Assembly (NCBI GenBank): GCA_003516285.1
Contig: DPCK01000111.1
Coordinates: 1 to 6,627 of the forward strand
Reading direction: 5' to 3'
DNA from: Lutibacter sp.
GTDB lineage: Bacteria > Bacteroidota > Bacteroidia > Flavobacteriales > Flavobacteriaceae
DNA: 6,627 nt
The position numbers and the translations under genes are program-made. The notes beneath the pieces are model-generated. The model saw only the letters and a list, made by a program, of their open reading frames with translations, did not search any database and had not been told where the DNA came from. Positions 1 to 5,083 of this stretch are shown here, one piece after another (positions within the stretch are counted from its first letter, which is position 1; each line of letters starts with the position of its first letter).

Positions 1-26
1 TCGTCACAGACGAGCACCAGAGGAGA

Positions 27-87
27 ACAGAGCGTTAAAAAAATGTATGGGATACATTTTTACCGATGGGGCCGGCCAGCGCGCTGG
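27..87. repeat. Hairpin repeat A, copy 1 (A1)
   Basis: The sequence shares the pattern ACAGAGCGTTAA - A/T-rich hairpin - CGATRGGGCC - GCGCGYTGG with two copies at 4766-4827 and 4909-4969. Its central stem is 39-48 paired with 52-61 (ATGTAT against ATACAT plus A/T flanks, GGG loop), and it ends in the palindrome CCAGCGCGCTGG (76-87). The stem bases differ from those of the other copies while pairing is kept, so it is the fold that is conserved. A small hairpin (TCGTC-ACA-GACGA, 1-13) lies just before it. Function unknown; the left boundary may extend beyond the window. Confidence 0.7.
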
Positions 88-114
88 ACTCTTAATATTA
101 TTTAACCAATAACA

Positions 115-140
115 ATTCCCCCTTTGGGGGTTAGGGGGCC
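115..140. repeat. CCCCC-TTT-GGGGG hairpin element
   Basis: A perfect 5-bp GC stem (118-122 with 126-130, TTT loop) is followed by TTA and a second run of five G (134-138). A sister element (CCCCTC-TTGA-GAGGGG, then CCAGGGG) lies just past the operon's 3' end at 4539-4563. Both begin ATTCCCC and share the order C-run, loop, G-run, short spacer, second G-run. The second G-run could compete for the C-run, so two folds are possible. It lacks a clear T-tract directly after the stem, so I do not call it a terminator. Confidence 0.6.
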
Positions 141-303
141 TTTTATTAAATTATTCTTACTAAATAATCTGTTAAAACTCAAAACAAGCCTTATTTTAAA
201 TTATAATATTATGAATATGCTATTTATTGGTTGTTTTTATTAAGATTTATGTAATTGTTATTTTTTTTATCCAAAAAAATGAGGCTCTTTTAGATTTATT
301 AAT

Positions 304-311
304 TAGATTTG
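304..311 (+). promoter_or_regulatory. Putative -7 promoter box of the aromatic operon
   Basis: TAGATTTG matches the Bacteroidota -7 consensus TAnnTTTG exactly. A TTG-type -33 box at the usual distance is not evident; the region around 281-290 reads GAGGCTCTTT. Transcription would begin at about 315-320, placing the leader ORF only about 10-15 nt from the 5' end, which suits an attenuated leader. The position fits the downstream attenuator, but the call rests on one short motif. Confidence 0.5.
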
Positions 312-328
312 CGCCTTACAAAACAACA

Positions 329-391
329 ATGATGACAAATAACACTTGGAACAGCTTTTATTTTTACTTTTATTTTAGCAATAAGAGATGA
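329..391 (+). CDS. Aromatic-rich leader peptide (attenuator control peptide)
   Basis: This is a 20-codon ORF too short for standard gene callers. It starts ATG-ATG after an A-rich stretch (AAAACAACA), typical of Bacteroidota initiation, and ends at TGA 389-391. Codon 7 is Trp (347-349); codons 10-16 (356-376) read Phe-Tyr-Phe-Tyr-Phe-Tyr-Phe without a break. It lies directly upstream of an intrinsic terminator and of genes that make Phe and Tyr. By analogy with the pheA and pheST leaders of enterobacteria, a ribosome stalled at these codons for lack of charged tRNA-Phe or tRNA-Tyr would change folding of the RNA behind it. The stop codon overlaps the antiterminator strand (390-396), so a ribosome finishing translation would mask it. 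The start could be 329 or 332. Caution: T-rich DNA can encode F/Y by chance, but the arrangement as a whole argues against that. Confidence 0.85.
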   Translation: MMTNNTWNSFYFYFYFSNKR

Positions 392-437
392 GGCTTCGTA
401 TGTGTTATTTTAACAAAAATAAATAATAAAGGTCTCG
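389..437 (+). promoter_or_regulatory. Proposed antiterminator fold
   Basis: GAGGCTT at 390-396 is identical to the terminator's 3' arm (447-453), so it can pair with the terminator's 5' arm: 389-396 with 430-437, eight pairs of which three are G-U. The enclosed segment contains its own hairpin, 403-407 with 411-415 (TGTTA/TAACA). With a ribosome stalled at codons 10-16, 390-396 is free and this fold would block the terminator. With a ribosome at the TGA it is covered and the terminator forms. The pairing is short, so the fold is inferred. Confidence 0.6.
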
Positions 438-460
438 AAAAATTTCGAGGCTTTTTTTTT
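431..460 (+). terminator. Attenuator intrinsic terminator
   Basis: The stem pairs 431-439 with 444-452 (core CTCGAA/TTCGAG plus outer pairs including G-U), with a four-base loop, followed by nine T at 452-460. It lies about 40 nt after the leader ORF stop and about 100 nt before pheA, with no gene ending just upstream. That position indicates conditional termination in the operon leader rather than the end of another transcript. Confidence 0.9.
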
Positions 461-476
461 GACCAAAAATTATGAA

Positions 477-524
477 ATGCGCATAACTATTTCAAGTTGT
501 GAATACAAATGAATAAATGCGCAT
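477..524 (+). promoter_or_regulatory. Paired ATGCGCAT palindromes in the pheA 5' leader
   Basis: The palindrome ATGCGCAT occurs at 477-484 and again at 517-524, exactly 40 bp apart. AATGCGCAT at 476-484 is also fully complementary to ATGCGCATT at 517-525, so the read-through RNA could form a 9-bp stem with a 32-nt loop between the terminator and the pheA start. As DNA, the two sites would lie on nearly the same helix face and could be an operator pair. Function is not established. Confidence 0.4.
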
Positions 525-559
525 TCCTGAGGACCAATAAAAAACAGATAAGAATACCG

Positions 560-1378
560 ATGAAAGTAGCAATACAAGGAATTAAAGGATCATTTCACCA
601 CATCGTGGCCGAGGAATATTTCGGAAAAAACATCGACCTGGTCGAGTGTATGTCGTTCAGCGAAATGCCGGGCTTGCTACTCAGCAAAAAGGCAGAAGTC
701 ATTGTGATGGCCATTGAAAACTCCATTGCAGGCGCTATTTTACCAAATTATGCGCTCATAGACGATCATAAACTCACCATCTGCGGGGAGCATTATTTGC
801 CGATTCACCACAATTTGATGGCCTTGGGCGGACAAACAATCGCCGATATCAAGGAGGTGTATTCGCATCCGATGGCTTTGTTGCAGTGCCATAAATTTTT
901 CAACGACTATCCGCATATTAAATTGATTGAAGATAAAGATACCGCGGCGGTGGCCAAAAGAATTCAGGAGAACAAACTGTTGGGGGTGGCGGCAATCGCA
1001 GGAAGTTTGGCAGCTGAAATTTACAATCTTGAAATTATTGCGCCTGAAATACAGACCATTAAAGACAACGCTACCCGATTTTTCATCCTGACCAACGGCG
1101 AAAACAAAAAAAGCGTTTCGGCAAACAAGGCCTCCATCAAATTTATCACCAGCAATGATACCGGAAGTTTGGCGCAAGTATTGACCATTTTGGCAAAGCA
1201 CAATTTAAATCTGTCCAAAATACAGTCGATGCCGGTGATTGAAACGCCTTGGAAATATGCTTTTTTTGCCGATTTCATTTTCGACAGTTATGCCGATTAT
1301 TTCAATGCCATCAAAGAAGTGAATGAAAAAACGGAAGCCTTAAAAGTGTTGGGCGAATACAATAAAAGCAAACGTTAA
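560..1378 (+). CDS. pheA: Prephenate dehydratase with C-terminal ACT domain
   Basis: The enzyme converts prephenate to phenylpyruvate, the committed step to phenylalanine, in the cytoplasm. The 272-residue product has the dehydratase domain (about 1-180) with ENSIAG at 53-58, SHPMALLQC at 102-110 and NATRF at 170-174, the TRF-containing catalytic signature. An ACT domain follows (about 192-268). There is no fused chorismate mutase; that activity is carried by the fourth gene of the operon. I chose ATG 560 (MKVAIQGIKGSF) because the family begins about here; an in-frame ATG at 509 would add 17 basic residues unlike the family. No Shine-Dalgarno is visible. In the ACT domain the usual GAL and ESRP Phe-binding motifs read GSL (202-204) and QSMP (222-225), so allosteric control by Phe may differ from the E. 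coli enzyme. The stop TAA overlaps the next ATG by one base, implying translational coupling. Confidence 0.95.
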   Translation: MKVAIQGIKGSFHHIVAEEYFGKNIDLVECMSFSEMPGLLLSKKAEVIVMAIENSIAGAILPNYALIDDHKLTICGEHYLPIHHNLMALGGQTIADIKEVYSHPMALLQCHKFFNDYPHIKLIEDKDTAAVAKRIQENKLLGVAAIAGSLAAEIYNLEIIAPEIQTIKDNATRFFILTNGENKKSVSANKASIKFITSNDTGSLAQVLTILAKHNLNLSKIQSMPVIETPWKYAFFADFIFDSYADYFNAIKEVNEKTEALKVLGEYNKSKR

Positions 1379-2535
1379 TGATACCAAAAGCAAACAGATT
1401 AAAGAACGTAAAAGAATACTACTTTTCCGTAAAGTTGCGGGAAGTGGCCGCATTGCGGAATGCAGGAAAACCAATTATCAACCTGGCCATCGGCAGCCCC
1501 GATTTGAATCCGCCAACCAGGGTGATTGAAGCGATAAAAAATGCGATGGAACTGCCAACGGCGCACCAGTATCAGAGCTATCAGGGGATTCCAGAACTGC
1601 GCGAAGGCATTGCGAATTTTTACAAGACCAATTTCAACGTATCGCTAAATCCTGCCAATGAAATTTTGCCCTTAATGGGATCGAAAGAGGGAATTATGCA
1701 TATATCCCTGGCTTTTTTAAATGCCGGCGATCAGGTGCTGATTCCAAATCCGGGCTATCCAACGTACGAATCTGTCACCAGACTCTTGGAAGCGGAACCT
1801 GTTTTTTATGCTTTGCGGCAAGAAACAAACTGGTTGCCCGATTTTGATGAAATTGAAAAACTGGACTTAAGCAAGGTGAAAATAATGTGGGTAAATTATC
1901 CGCATATGCCTACCGGGGCGGTGGCTACCAAAGCCGATTTTGAACAACTGATAGCCTTCGGAAAGAAGCACCAAATATTAATCGTGAACGACAATCCCTA
2001 CTCTTTTGTGCTGAACGACCATCCGATCAGTATTATGGAAACGGAAGGCGCAAAAGAAGTGGCGATCGAACTGAATTCGTTGAGCAAGACCTTCAATATG
2101 GCCGGATGGCGCGTAGGAATGGTAGTGGGAAATGCCGAAATGATCAAAACAATATTGGAAGTGAAAAGCAATATGGATTCCGGAATGTTTTTCGGGATTC
2201 AGAAAGGCGCAGTGGAAGCCTTAAAATTAGCGGAAGACTGGTTTGTAAATCAAAATGACATCTATCAAAAAAGACAGAAAATAGTGCGGGAAATTTTTGA
2301 CGCCTTAGGCTGTACCTACAATAAAAATTACGGAGGCTTGTTTGTATGGGCAAAACTGCCGGAAGGCAAAGACGCAACAGCGTTTACCGACAAGCTATTG
2401 TATGAAAACGACGTGTTTATCACCCCGGGAAATATTTTCGGTTCGCAGGGTGAAGGCTATATCCGCGCTTCGTTGTGCGTTTCTGAAACCGTATTAAAGG
2501 AAGTGTTAAACAGATTATCCAAAGTAGAAATTTAA
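1378..2535 (+). CDS. PLP-dependent class I/II aminotransferase, probably aromatic
   Basis: The 385-residue fold-type I aminotransferase shows SLSKTFNMAGWRVG (234-247) with PLP-binding Lys237, PNPGYPTYES (123-132), the cofactor-contacting pair Asp205/Tyr208 in VNDNPYSF, and YIRASLC with Arg363, the likely substrate-carboxylate arginine. Sitting between pheA and tyrA, it most likely transaminates phenylpyruvate and 4-hydroxyphenylpyruvate to Phe and Tyr, or possibly prephenate to arogenate; sequence alone does not separate these. It also resembles LL-diaminopimelate and aspartate aminotransferase-like proteins. An oddity: the usual NPxNPTG motif reads NYPHMPTG (173-180), so Met177 stands where family members have the Asn that contacts the PLP ring hydroxyl (Asn194 in aspartate aminotransferase). 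Its ATG overlaps the pheA stop by one base, and tyrA begins three bases after its stop. Confidence 0.9.
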   Translation: MIPKANRLKNVKEYYFSVKLREVAALRNAGKPIINLAIGSPDLNPPTRVIEAIKNAMELPTAHQYQSYQGIPELREGIANFYKTNFNVSLNPANEILPLMGSKEGIMHISLAFLNAGDQVLIPNPGYPTYESVTRLLEAEPVFYALRQETNWLPDFDEIEKLDLSKVKIMWVNYPHMPTGAVATKADFEQLIAFGKKHQILIVNDNPYSFVLNDHPISIMETEGAKEVAIELNSLSKTFNMAGWRVGMVVGNAEMIKTILEVKSNMDSGMFFGIQKGAVEALKLAEDWFVNQNDIYQKRQKIVREIFDALGCTYNKNYGGLFVWAKLPEGKDATAFTDKLLYENDVFITPGNIFGSQGEGYIRASLCVSETVLKEVLNRLSKVEI

Positions 2536-2538
2536 GAA

Positions 2539-3387
2539 ATGGAAAAATTAGTGGTCATTGGTTTGGGGTTAATTGGCGGTTCTTTAGCGCTCGATTTAAA
2601 GAAAAGAGAAGGCTATAAAGTATACGGAATTGACCAGGATCCCGAACATATTAAAAAAGCGCTGGCGCTTGGTTTGATTGATGCAGCAATTGATTTTTCC
2701 CAATTGTCTGATGCATCGGTGGTGGTGATCGCGGTGCCTGTGAATAAAATTGCGGAGGTGACTTTGAAAGTGCTGGACAATGTTTCTGCAGAAACACTGG
2801 TTTTTGATGTGGGATCGGTAAAAAATGAAATTTGCAAGGCCATACAAAACCACCCAAACCGCAAAAACTTTGTGGCGGCGCATCCGTTGGCAGGGACAGA
2901 ATTTTCAGGTCCGGAAGCGGCTATTTTCGATTTGTTCGATCATAAAGTGGCCATACTCTGCGAAACGGAAAAGTGCGGCTGGCAAATGCTCGACAAGGCT
3001 TTAAGTATTTTTAAAAAACTGAATATGCGCATCAAAATGATGAATCCGGTGGAACACGACAGGCACATCGCCTACGTGTCGCACCTGTCGCACGTGAGCT
3101 CGTTTATGTTGGGAAAAACAGTGCTGGAAATTGAAAAAAACGAGCAGTATATTTTTGATATGGCAAGTACAGGTTTTGCTTCAACCGTGCGTTTGGCCAA
3201 AAGTGCATCAAGCACCTGGACGCCCATTTTCCTTCAGAATAAAGAAAATGTGATTAGATCTTTGGAGGAATATATCAAAAATCTGAGTGAGTTTAAAGAA
3301 ATGATCGAACACGATGATGCCGACGGATTAAACAGAACAATGAACAATACAAATTATATTAAAACAATTTTAAACGGCATTAAATAG
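2539..3387 (+). CDS. tyrA: Prephenate dehydrogenase
   Basis: The enzyme performs the oxidative decarboxylation of prephenate to 4-hydroxyphenylpyruvate on the tyrosine branch. The 282-residue product starts with a Rossmann fold: GLGLIG (8-13), and Asp32 at the end of the second strand, which points to NAD+ rather than NADP+. DVGSVK (90-95) and HPLAGTE (115-121, His115 the likely catalytic histidine) follow, then the signature HDRHIAYVSHLSH (173-185) in the helical domain. Arg218 in STVRLAKS is the probable prephenate-binding arginine. Length is that of the minimal form: no ACT and no chorismate mutase domain, so no recognisable Tyr-sensing module in the protein. Arogenate dehydrogenase activity cannot be excluded, because the same family does both. 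It starts 3 nt after the aminotransferase stop, and the next gene follows after 22 nt. Confidence 0.94.
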   Translation: MEKLVVIGLGLIGGSLALDLKKREGYKVYGIDQDPEHIKKALALGLIDAAIDFSQLSDASVVVIAVPVNKIAEVTLKVLDNVSAETLVFDVGSVKNEICKAIQNHPNRKNFVAAHPLAGTEFSGPEAAIFDLFDHKVAILCETEKCGWQMLDKALSIFKKLNMRIKMMNPVEHDRHIAYVSHLSHVSSFMLGKTVLEIEKNEQYIFDMASTGFASTVRLAKSASSTWTPIFLQNKENVIRSLEEYIKNLSEFKEMIEHDDADGLNRTMNNTNYIKTILNGIK

Positions 3388-3399
3388 TCAAAGTAAAAC

Positions 3400-3406
3400 A
3401 GGAAAG
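3400..3406 (+). promoter_or_regulatory. Shine-Dalgarno-like site before the DAHP synthase gene
   Basis: AGGAAAG ends three bases before ATG 3410. It is the only purine-rich SD-like site before an operon gene; the other starts overlap or nearly abut an upstream stop or have only A-rich leaders. It supports the start at 3410 and partly independent initiation across the 22-nt gap. Confidence 0.45.
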
Positions 3407-3409
3407 AAT

Positions 3410-4486
3410 ATGGAAATTACGAAAGAAAACAGAAAGTGGCTGGATGATATGAATTTATCGCATCCAATTGTAATTGCGGGACCTTGCAGTGCGGAAACCG
3501 AAGATCAGGTGATGAAAACGGCGCACTTGCTTAAAAATACCGATGCCAACGTGTACCGCGCAGGTATCTGGAAACCAAGAACGCGTCCGGGCGGATTTGA
3601 AGGCGTAGGGGAAATTGGATTGCCTTGGCTGAAACGCGTGAAAGAGGAAACCGGAATGTTGGTGACCACCGAAGTGGGGAATGCAAATCACGTTGAATTG
3701 GCCTTGAAAAACGGCATCGATATTTTGTGGATTGGCGCCAGAACCACCGTGAATCCTTTTGTGGTGCAGGAAATTGCTGATGCCTTGAAAGGGGTCAACA
3801 TCCCGGTATTGGTGAAAAATCCCGTAAATCCCGATTTGCCTTTGTGGCTGGGTGCCGTAGAGCGTTTTCAGGCAGCCGGAATTTCGCAGTTGGGCGTCAT
3901 TCACCGTGGATTTTCAACCTACAATTCGTTGCACTACCGCAACAAACCGAAATGGCATTTGGCCATTGAACTGCAAAAGGAATTTCCAAATTTGCCTTTG
4001 ATCATTGACCCTTCACATATCTGCGGAAGAAGGGACACCTTGTTGGATGTCTCTCAAACAGCCCTCGATTTAAATTACGACGGATTTATGGTTGAAACAC
4101 ACATTGACCCGGACAATGCCTGGAGCGATGCCAAACAACAAATTACACCGGCACAATTGGTGCAAATGACCAAGGATTTGAAAATTCGTCTGAAAAGTAG
4201 CAGCAAAGAAGAGTTTCAAAGAAAACTGAATATGTACCGCAAAGAATTGGATTTGCTCGACAGCAATTTGATTGATTTGTTGAAAGACAGAATGAGCATC
4301 TCCGAACAAATAGGCAGGTTGAAGCACAGTGAAAATGTGGCGATTTTACAAAGCAGCAGGTGGGCCGATATTTTGGCAACTATGACCGAAGCCGCTGAGG
4401 AAAAAGGCCTGAATAAAGAATTTGTGGAAGAAATATTTAAAGCCATTCACGTGGAATCCATTAATATTCAGCATAACGTGAAATAA
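3410..4486 (+). CDS. Bifunctional DAHP synthase / chorismate mutase
   Basis: The 358-residue fusion catalyses the first shikimate step (PEP + erythrose-4-phosphate to DAHP) and the chorismate-to-prephenate rearrangement. The synthase domain (about 1-260) shows GPCSAE (24-29), KPRTRPGGFEG (55-65), IGARTT (108-113), KNP (136-138), HRGFSTY (165-171) and DPSHICGRRD (200-209); Cys26, His203, Glu229 and Asp240 are likely metal ligands. The C-terminal AroQ mutase domain (about 268-358) keeps E. coli numbering spacing exactly: Arg277, Arg294, Lys305, Arg317, Ser350 and Gln354 match R11, R28, K39, R51, S84 and Q88. The positions of D48 and E52 carry Gln314 and Trp318. The order is opposite to Bacillus AroA, where the mutase is N-terminal, and the same as in Prevotella and Porphyromonas enzymes, where prephenate acts as allosteric inhibitor through the mutase domain. 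Last gene of the operon; it supplies prephenate to pheA and tyrA. Confidence 0.95.
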   Translation: MEITKENRKWLDDMNLSHPIVIAGPCSAETEDQVMKTAHLLKNTDANVYRAGIWKPRTRPGGFEGVGEIGLPWLKRVKEETGMLVTTEVGNANHVELALKNGIDILWIGARTTVNPFVVQEIADALKGVNIPVLVKNPVNPDLPLWLGAVERFQAAGISQLGVIHRGFSTYNSLHYRNKPKWHLAIELQKEFPNLPLIIDPSHICGRRDTLLDVSQTALDLNYDGFMVETHIDPDNAWSDAKQQITPAQLVQMTKDLKIRLKSSSKEEFQRKLNMYRKELDLLDSNLIDLLKDRMSISEQIGRLKHSENVAILQSSRWADILATMTEAAEEKGLNKEFVEEIFKAIHVESINIQHNVK

Positions 4487-4526
4487 AGGTTAAAGTTTAA
4501 AGGTGAAAGCTCAAAGTTAAAAGGCC
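4485..4526 (+). repeat. Six-unit degenerate heptanucleotide repeat AAAGNNN
   Basis: Directly from the stop codon of the DAHP synthase gene, the sequence reads AAAGGTT, AAAGTTT, AAAGGTG, AAAGCTC, AAAGTTA, AAAGGCC: six in-phase heptads with an invariant AAAG and a variable triplet. The first heptad uses the last two bases of the TAA stop. Confidence 0.75.
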
Positions 4527-4563
4527 CCCAAATCAAATTCCCCTCTTGAGAGGGGCCAGGGGT
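4523..4563. repeat. CCCCTC-TTGA-GAGGGG hairpin element
   Basis: The core stem is CCCCTC/GAGGGG with a TTGA loop (4540-4555), followed by CCAGGGG. GGCCCC at 4523-4528 can instead pair with GGGGCC at 4552-4557, giving an alternative fold. It is related in layout to the element at 115-140, so the two bracket the operon. Confidence 0.6.
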
Positions 4564-4586
4564 GAGTAAAAAAACATGATAATACC

Positions 4587-4623
4587 AGAAAGCGCGGATT
4601 TGTAATCCGTGCTTTCTTTTTTT
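4587..4623 (+). terminator. Operon 3' intrinsic terminator
   Basis: A 14-bp stem (4587-4600 with 4604-4617, one G-U pair, TGT loop; AGAAAGCGCGGATT against AATCCGTGCTTTCT) is followed by seven T (4617-4623). It lies about 100 nt after the DAHP synthase stop with no later gene on this strand nearby, so it is the likely end of the aromatic operon transcript. Its loop and 3' arm are also the start of the duplicated block B1. Confidence 0.88.
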
Positions 4624-4713
4624 ATCATTTCCTTTTCTCTTTTCCTAAAACCACTGCCGAATACTTAGAATCTTAAATTATTATAAGATCTCATGAAATG
4701 AATTTTCAATCAT
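4597..4713. repeat. Repeat block B, copy 1 (B1)
   Basis: This roughly 117-bp block recurs at 5241-5358 in the same orientation with, by eye, about a dozen substitutions and two single-base indels. Shared landmarks are GATTTGTAATCCGTGC at the start, ACTGCC and ATACTTAGAATCTT in the middle, and ATCATGAAATGAA or TCTCATGAAATGAA near the end. In this copy the left end lies inside a complete terminator hairpin. Confidence 0.85.
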
Positions 4714-4765
4714 ATTAAAATCAACTTCTCGAAGAAAACCGTCCTATGATTTTTTTCGTGGTAGG

Positions 4766-4827
4766 ACAGAGCGTTAAGAAAACAGCCAGTGGCTGTTTTT
4801 AGCGATAGGGCCAGGTGGCGCGTTGGC
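4766..4827. repeat. Hairpin repeat A, copy 2 (A2)
   Basis: Left flank ACAGAGCGTTAAG, stem AAAACAGCC/GGCTGTTTT (4779-4787 with 4791-4799, AGT loop), right flank AGCGATAGGGCC then GGCGCGTTGGC. The flanks match A1 and A3 while the stem base pairs differ and still pair. A separate inverted repeat GTCCTA/TAGGAC (4741-4746 with 4762-4767) abuts its left edge. Confidence 0.75.
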
Positions 4828-4908
4828 AATATTTTTAGCGCTGGCCGACGTAGCAACCCAAAGAGCCAAGCCCCGGATGGAGCGGCTGGAAAGGCAGTCT
4901 GGGTGGGG
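4828..4908. other. GC-rich spacer between A2 and A3
   Basis: This stretch is clearly richer in GC than the DNA around it. It contains AGCCCCGGATGGAGCGG (about 4867-4885), which resembles a motif I recall as common in flavobacterial intergenic repeats and RNAs (AGCCCCGATGGAAGCGG; possibly the Flavo-1 RNA family). That link is recollection, not a search result. No coding evidence. Confidence 0.35.
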
Positions 4909-4969
4909 CGGAGCGTAAAGAAAACAGCTGATAGCTGTTTTTAGCGATAGAGCCAGCCGGCGCGCGGGC
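4909..4969. repeat. Hairpin repeat A, copy 3 (A3)
   Basis: Left flank CGGAGCGTAAAG, stem AAAACAGCT/AGCTGTTTT (4921-4929 with 4933-4941, GAT loop), right flank AGCGATAGAGCC then GGCGCGCGGGC. Compared with A2 the innermost pair changes from C-G to T-A on both arms together, a compensatory change. Confidence 0.75.
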
Positions 4970-4979
4970 AAAATGAACT

Positions 4980-5050
4980 AATTTTACAGAAAAAGATCAT
5001 CAGACTAGATTTTTTGTTTCTTTTTCAGCGATGGAAAAAGAAAAGAAACA
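4980..5050. repeat. AT-rich repeat R, copy 1 (R1), module-less
   Basis: It begins ATTTTACAGAAAAAGATCAT and runs through CAGACTAGATTTTTTGTTT, then jumps at 5019/5020 straight to CTTTTTCAGCGATGG. Compared with R2 it lacks exactly the 53-nt middle module (5115-5167). Both module edges end in TTT, which fits deletion at a short repeat. The 3' part forms an imperfect hairpin, TTTCTTTTTC against GAAAAAGAAA. Confidence 0.8.
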
Positions 5051-5083
5051 ATTGATGGAACCTAAAAATTCAATTCGTTTTAC

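Larger units (their letters stand above)
1..303. other. Gene-free upstream region
   Basis: I see no supported coding region on either strand here. The stretch holds repeat A1, the CCCCC/GGGGG hairpin element at 115-140, and then very AT-rich DNA up to the operon promoter. No gene end is visible at the left edge, so the upstream neighbour is unknown. Confidence 0.7.

Noticed and set aside
104..232. Inverted repeat AACCAATAA / TTATTGGTT
   Set aside because: Nine AT-rich base pairs separated by over 110 nt is readily expected by chance here, and nothing else marks the ends.
312..460. T-box or metabolite riboswitch instead of a leader peptide
   Set aside because: I see no T-box-like conserved core and no known aptamer pattern; the aromatic-codon ORF plus competing 7-mer explains the terminator more simply.
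509..559. Upstream in-frame start for pheA adding 17 residues
   Set aside because: The extension is basic and unlike the family's N-terminus, which begins near MKVAIQG, and it would include one of the paired palindromes. ATG 560 is preferred, though the longer form cannot be fully excluded.
4774..4971. 65-codon ORF on the minus strand across the GC-rich island
   Set aside because: It runs from repeat A3 into repeat A2, and the two copies are read in different frames (LSLKTAISC against PIAKNSHWL), so no protein is being conserved; it is a translation of structural repeats.
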